The notes under the pieces are model-generated. The model made no database searches, was not told where the DNA came from, and saw nothing but the letters and a program-made list of their open reading frames with translations. A stretch of 64,000 bases of DNA from Synechococcus sp. Nb3U1 (GTDB lineage: Bacteria > Cyanobacteriota > Cyanobacteriia > Thermostichales > Thermostichaceae), in contig NZ_JAKFYQ010000001.1 of assembly GCF_021533835.1 (NCBI RefSeq), forward strand, positions 964,079 through 1,028,078. The letters run 5' to 3'. The translations under genes and the position numbers were made by a program. Shown piece after piece: positions 62,654-64,000 of this stretch (position 1 is the first letter of the stretch; the number at the start of each line of letters is the position of its first letter).

Positions 62654-64000
62654 TTAGTCAACGCGGAAACGGCTGATGTGGGCTTCCAGTTCGCCGGAGG
62701 TGGCCAGCAAGTCCTGGAAGGAGTGGGCGATACGATCGGAGTCTTGGGCGGTTTGGCTGGCGATGACGGCCACCGCTTGCATGGCTTGGCTCAGGGTTTC
62801 TGACTGCTGGGTTTGGCTGGCGGTGGAGTGGCGGATCCCGCTCACCAGTTGGTTGATCTGCTGGGTAGCGGCGGCAATCTCGTTCAGGCTTTGGCGGGTT
62901 TCGTTAACCAGGTTTGTGCCTTCCACCACCTGGGAAATGCCGATTTCCATGGTCTCGATTACCTCCTGGGTTTCCGCCTGGATCTCCTGCACCAACCGCT
63001 CGATCTCGTTGGTGGCATTGGCGGATTGGTAGGCCAAGGAGCGCACTTCATCCGCCACCACCGCAAACCCGCGCCCATATTCCCCGGCCCGTGTGGCCTC
63101 AATGGCGGCATTCAAAGCCAGCAGGTTGGTTTGGGTGGCGAAGTTCTCGATCAGGCGCACCACTTTGGCGATCTTCTGGGAGGATTCCCCCAAGCGTTTA
63201 ATTTTCTTGGCGGTCTCGGAAACGGTTTCCCGAATATCGAGGATCCCGTCCACGGTGCGCTCCATCACGGCATCCCCGGCTTCCACCCGCTGGTTGGCCA
63301 CCTGTACGGCCTGTTCCACCTGCTGAGCGTCTCGGGCCACCTGCTCGATGGAGTTCACCATGGTGTCCAGTTGGCCCAGGGCTTGGTTCAGTTCCTGTAC
63401 CTGCTGGGCTGCTTGACCTGCTAGGGCATCGACGGCCTCGCTACTATCGCTGGAGGTTTGAGCCACCTTGCCTGCCGCCACTTTCACCTGCCGCACCAGC
63501 TCCCGCAGGCTCTGGATGGTGGTGTTGTAGCCATCAGCAATGGTGCCAATTTCATCTTCCGTGAGGGGGGCGCGTACCGTCAGATCCCCTTGGAAAGACG
63601 GGGCCAGAGCCTGAAGTACTCGCAAAGCCCCTTGCTGTAGGTTTTCTTTGGCACCTCGCTCCCGCTCGGCAGCGACTGCTAACTCGGCGTTTTTCTGTTG
63701 CAGCTGCTCCAGAAACTCAATCTGCTGCAGGGCAATGCCAAACTGGTTGGCCACCTGCTGCACAAACTGGATCTCCTCCGGTTGCCAGACGCGGGGATCC
63801 CGGCATTGATGGACACAGAGCAGCCCCCAGACGCTTTCCCCCTTGAGCAGCGGCACCACCAGATGGGCGCGTACCTGAAACTGCTCCAGGATCTCCAGAT
63901 AACAATCACTCAACCCCGCTTGGTGCACATTCTCCAGCGCTTGGTAGCGGCCCTGGGCGTAGAGAGGGACATATTGTTCTCCCAGGCAGTGGTCGTGCAC
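62654..64000 (-). CDS. GAF (cyanobacteriochrome-like) methyl-accepting receptor (5' partial)
   Basis: The gene runs off the window edge, so the N-terminus is missing. The visible 448 residues begin in a GAF domain with HDHCLGEQY and [20 protein letters not shown]. The two cysteines are 28 residues apart, in the context of the DXCF and canonical chromophore cysteines of cyanobacteriochromes such as PixJ. A HAMP-like linker ([18 protein letters not shown]) and a methyl-accepting signalling domain with the hairpin tip [21 protein letters not shown] follow. It is the likely light sensor feeding CheW/CheA. The next gene, the coiled-coil protein, starts 12 bases after its stop. Confidence 0.85.
   Translation of the reverse strand: MHDHCLGEQYVPLYAQGRYQALENVHQAGLSDCYLEILEQFQVRAHLVVPLLKGESVWGLLCVHQCRDPRVWQPEEIQFVQQVANQFGIALQQIEFLEQLQQKNAELAVAAERERGAKENLQQGALRVLQALAPSFQGDLTVRAPLTEDEIGTIADGYNTTIQSLRELVRQVKVAAGKVAQTSSDSSEAVDALAGQAAQQVQELNQALGQLDTMVNSIEQVARDAQQVEQAVQVANQRVEAGDAVMERTVDGILDIRETVSETAKKIKRLGESSQKIAKVVRLIENFATQTNLLALNAAIEATRAGEYGRGFAVVADEVRSLAYQSANATNEIERLVQEIQAETQEVIETMEIGISQVVEGTNLVNETRQSLNEIAAATQQINQLVSGIRHSTASQTQQSETLSQAMQAVAVIASQTAQDSDRIAHSFQDLLATSGELEAHISRFRVD

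Overview
The window is chromosomal DNA of a cyanobacterium. It carries photosystem I psaM, photosystem II psbI, the NDH-1 subunit ndhL followed by a DUF3007 gene, the proton-extrusion gene pxcA, the lysA-cdaA-uppS cluster and a cyanobacteriochrome-type phototaxis receptor. The palindrome GGGATCCC is extremely frequent (at least 19 GGATCC cores in the first 5,040 bases, counted by eye). It seems to take the place of the HIP1 octamer GCGATCGC of other cyanobacteria. Together with the compact housekeeping content this suggests a unicellular Synechococcus of the hot-spring JA/Thermostichus type; that assignment is inference.

Layout. 1-10149: a co-directional block holding a 2OG-Fe(II) oxygenase (cut by the window edge), an alpha/alpha-toroid (terpene-cyclase-like) protein, a medium-chain reductase, a metallo-beta-lactamase-fold protein and a JmjC/cupin oxygenase. 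It is followed by two FHA proteins, one fused to a flavin/NAD(P)-type oxidoreductase, and a small membrane protein. The first five genes look like one uncharacterised modification or biosynthesis unit. 10314-13773: ispE, then a convergent phosphonate/phosphite-type ABC transporter (phnD-phnC-phnE). 14596-17212: a type IV pilin-like protein, an FAD-linked oxidase and Hsp20. 17529-21666: a 2Fe-2S/molybdopterin hydroxylase fusion beside a cytosine-deaminase-type amidohydrolase, probably nucleobase use.

21729-31766: folate salvage enzyme, FKBP isomerase, a VOC protein, tRNA-Thr and tRNA-Tyr, lysA-cdaA-uppS, a tyrosine recombinase, a D-Ala-D-Ala carboxypeptidase and a pseudo-receiver protein. 31936-44987: ndhL region, a NIL-ferredoxin, an ABC permease remnant, a phosphoribosyltransferase, wecA-like, glyA, psaM, hemB, psbI, rsmB, hisA, an M20 amidohydrolase and a metallothionein. 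45120-52902: recJ, sbcC, dciA (DNA replication/repair) and pxcA.

53058-64000 (minus strand) is a chemotaxis-like array read from the window edge: a GAF methyl-accepting receptor, a long coiled-coil protein, a hybrid CheA, CheW, a multi-PAS histidine kinase and two stand-alone receivers. The receptor's GAF fragment has two cysteines exactly 28 residues apart in the sequence context of DXCF cyanobacteriochromes. The array is therefore probably light-directed control of type IV pilus motility.
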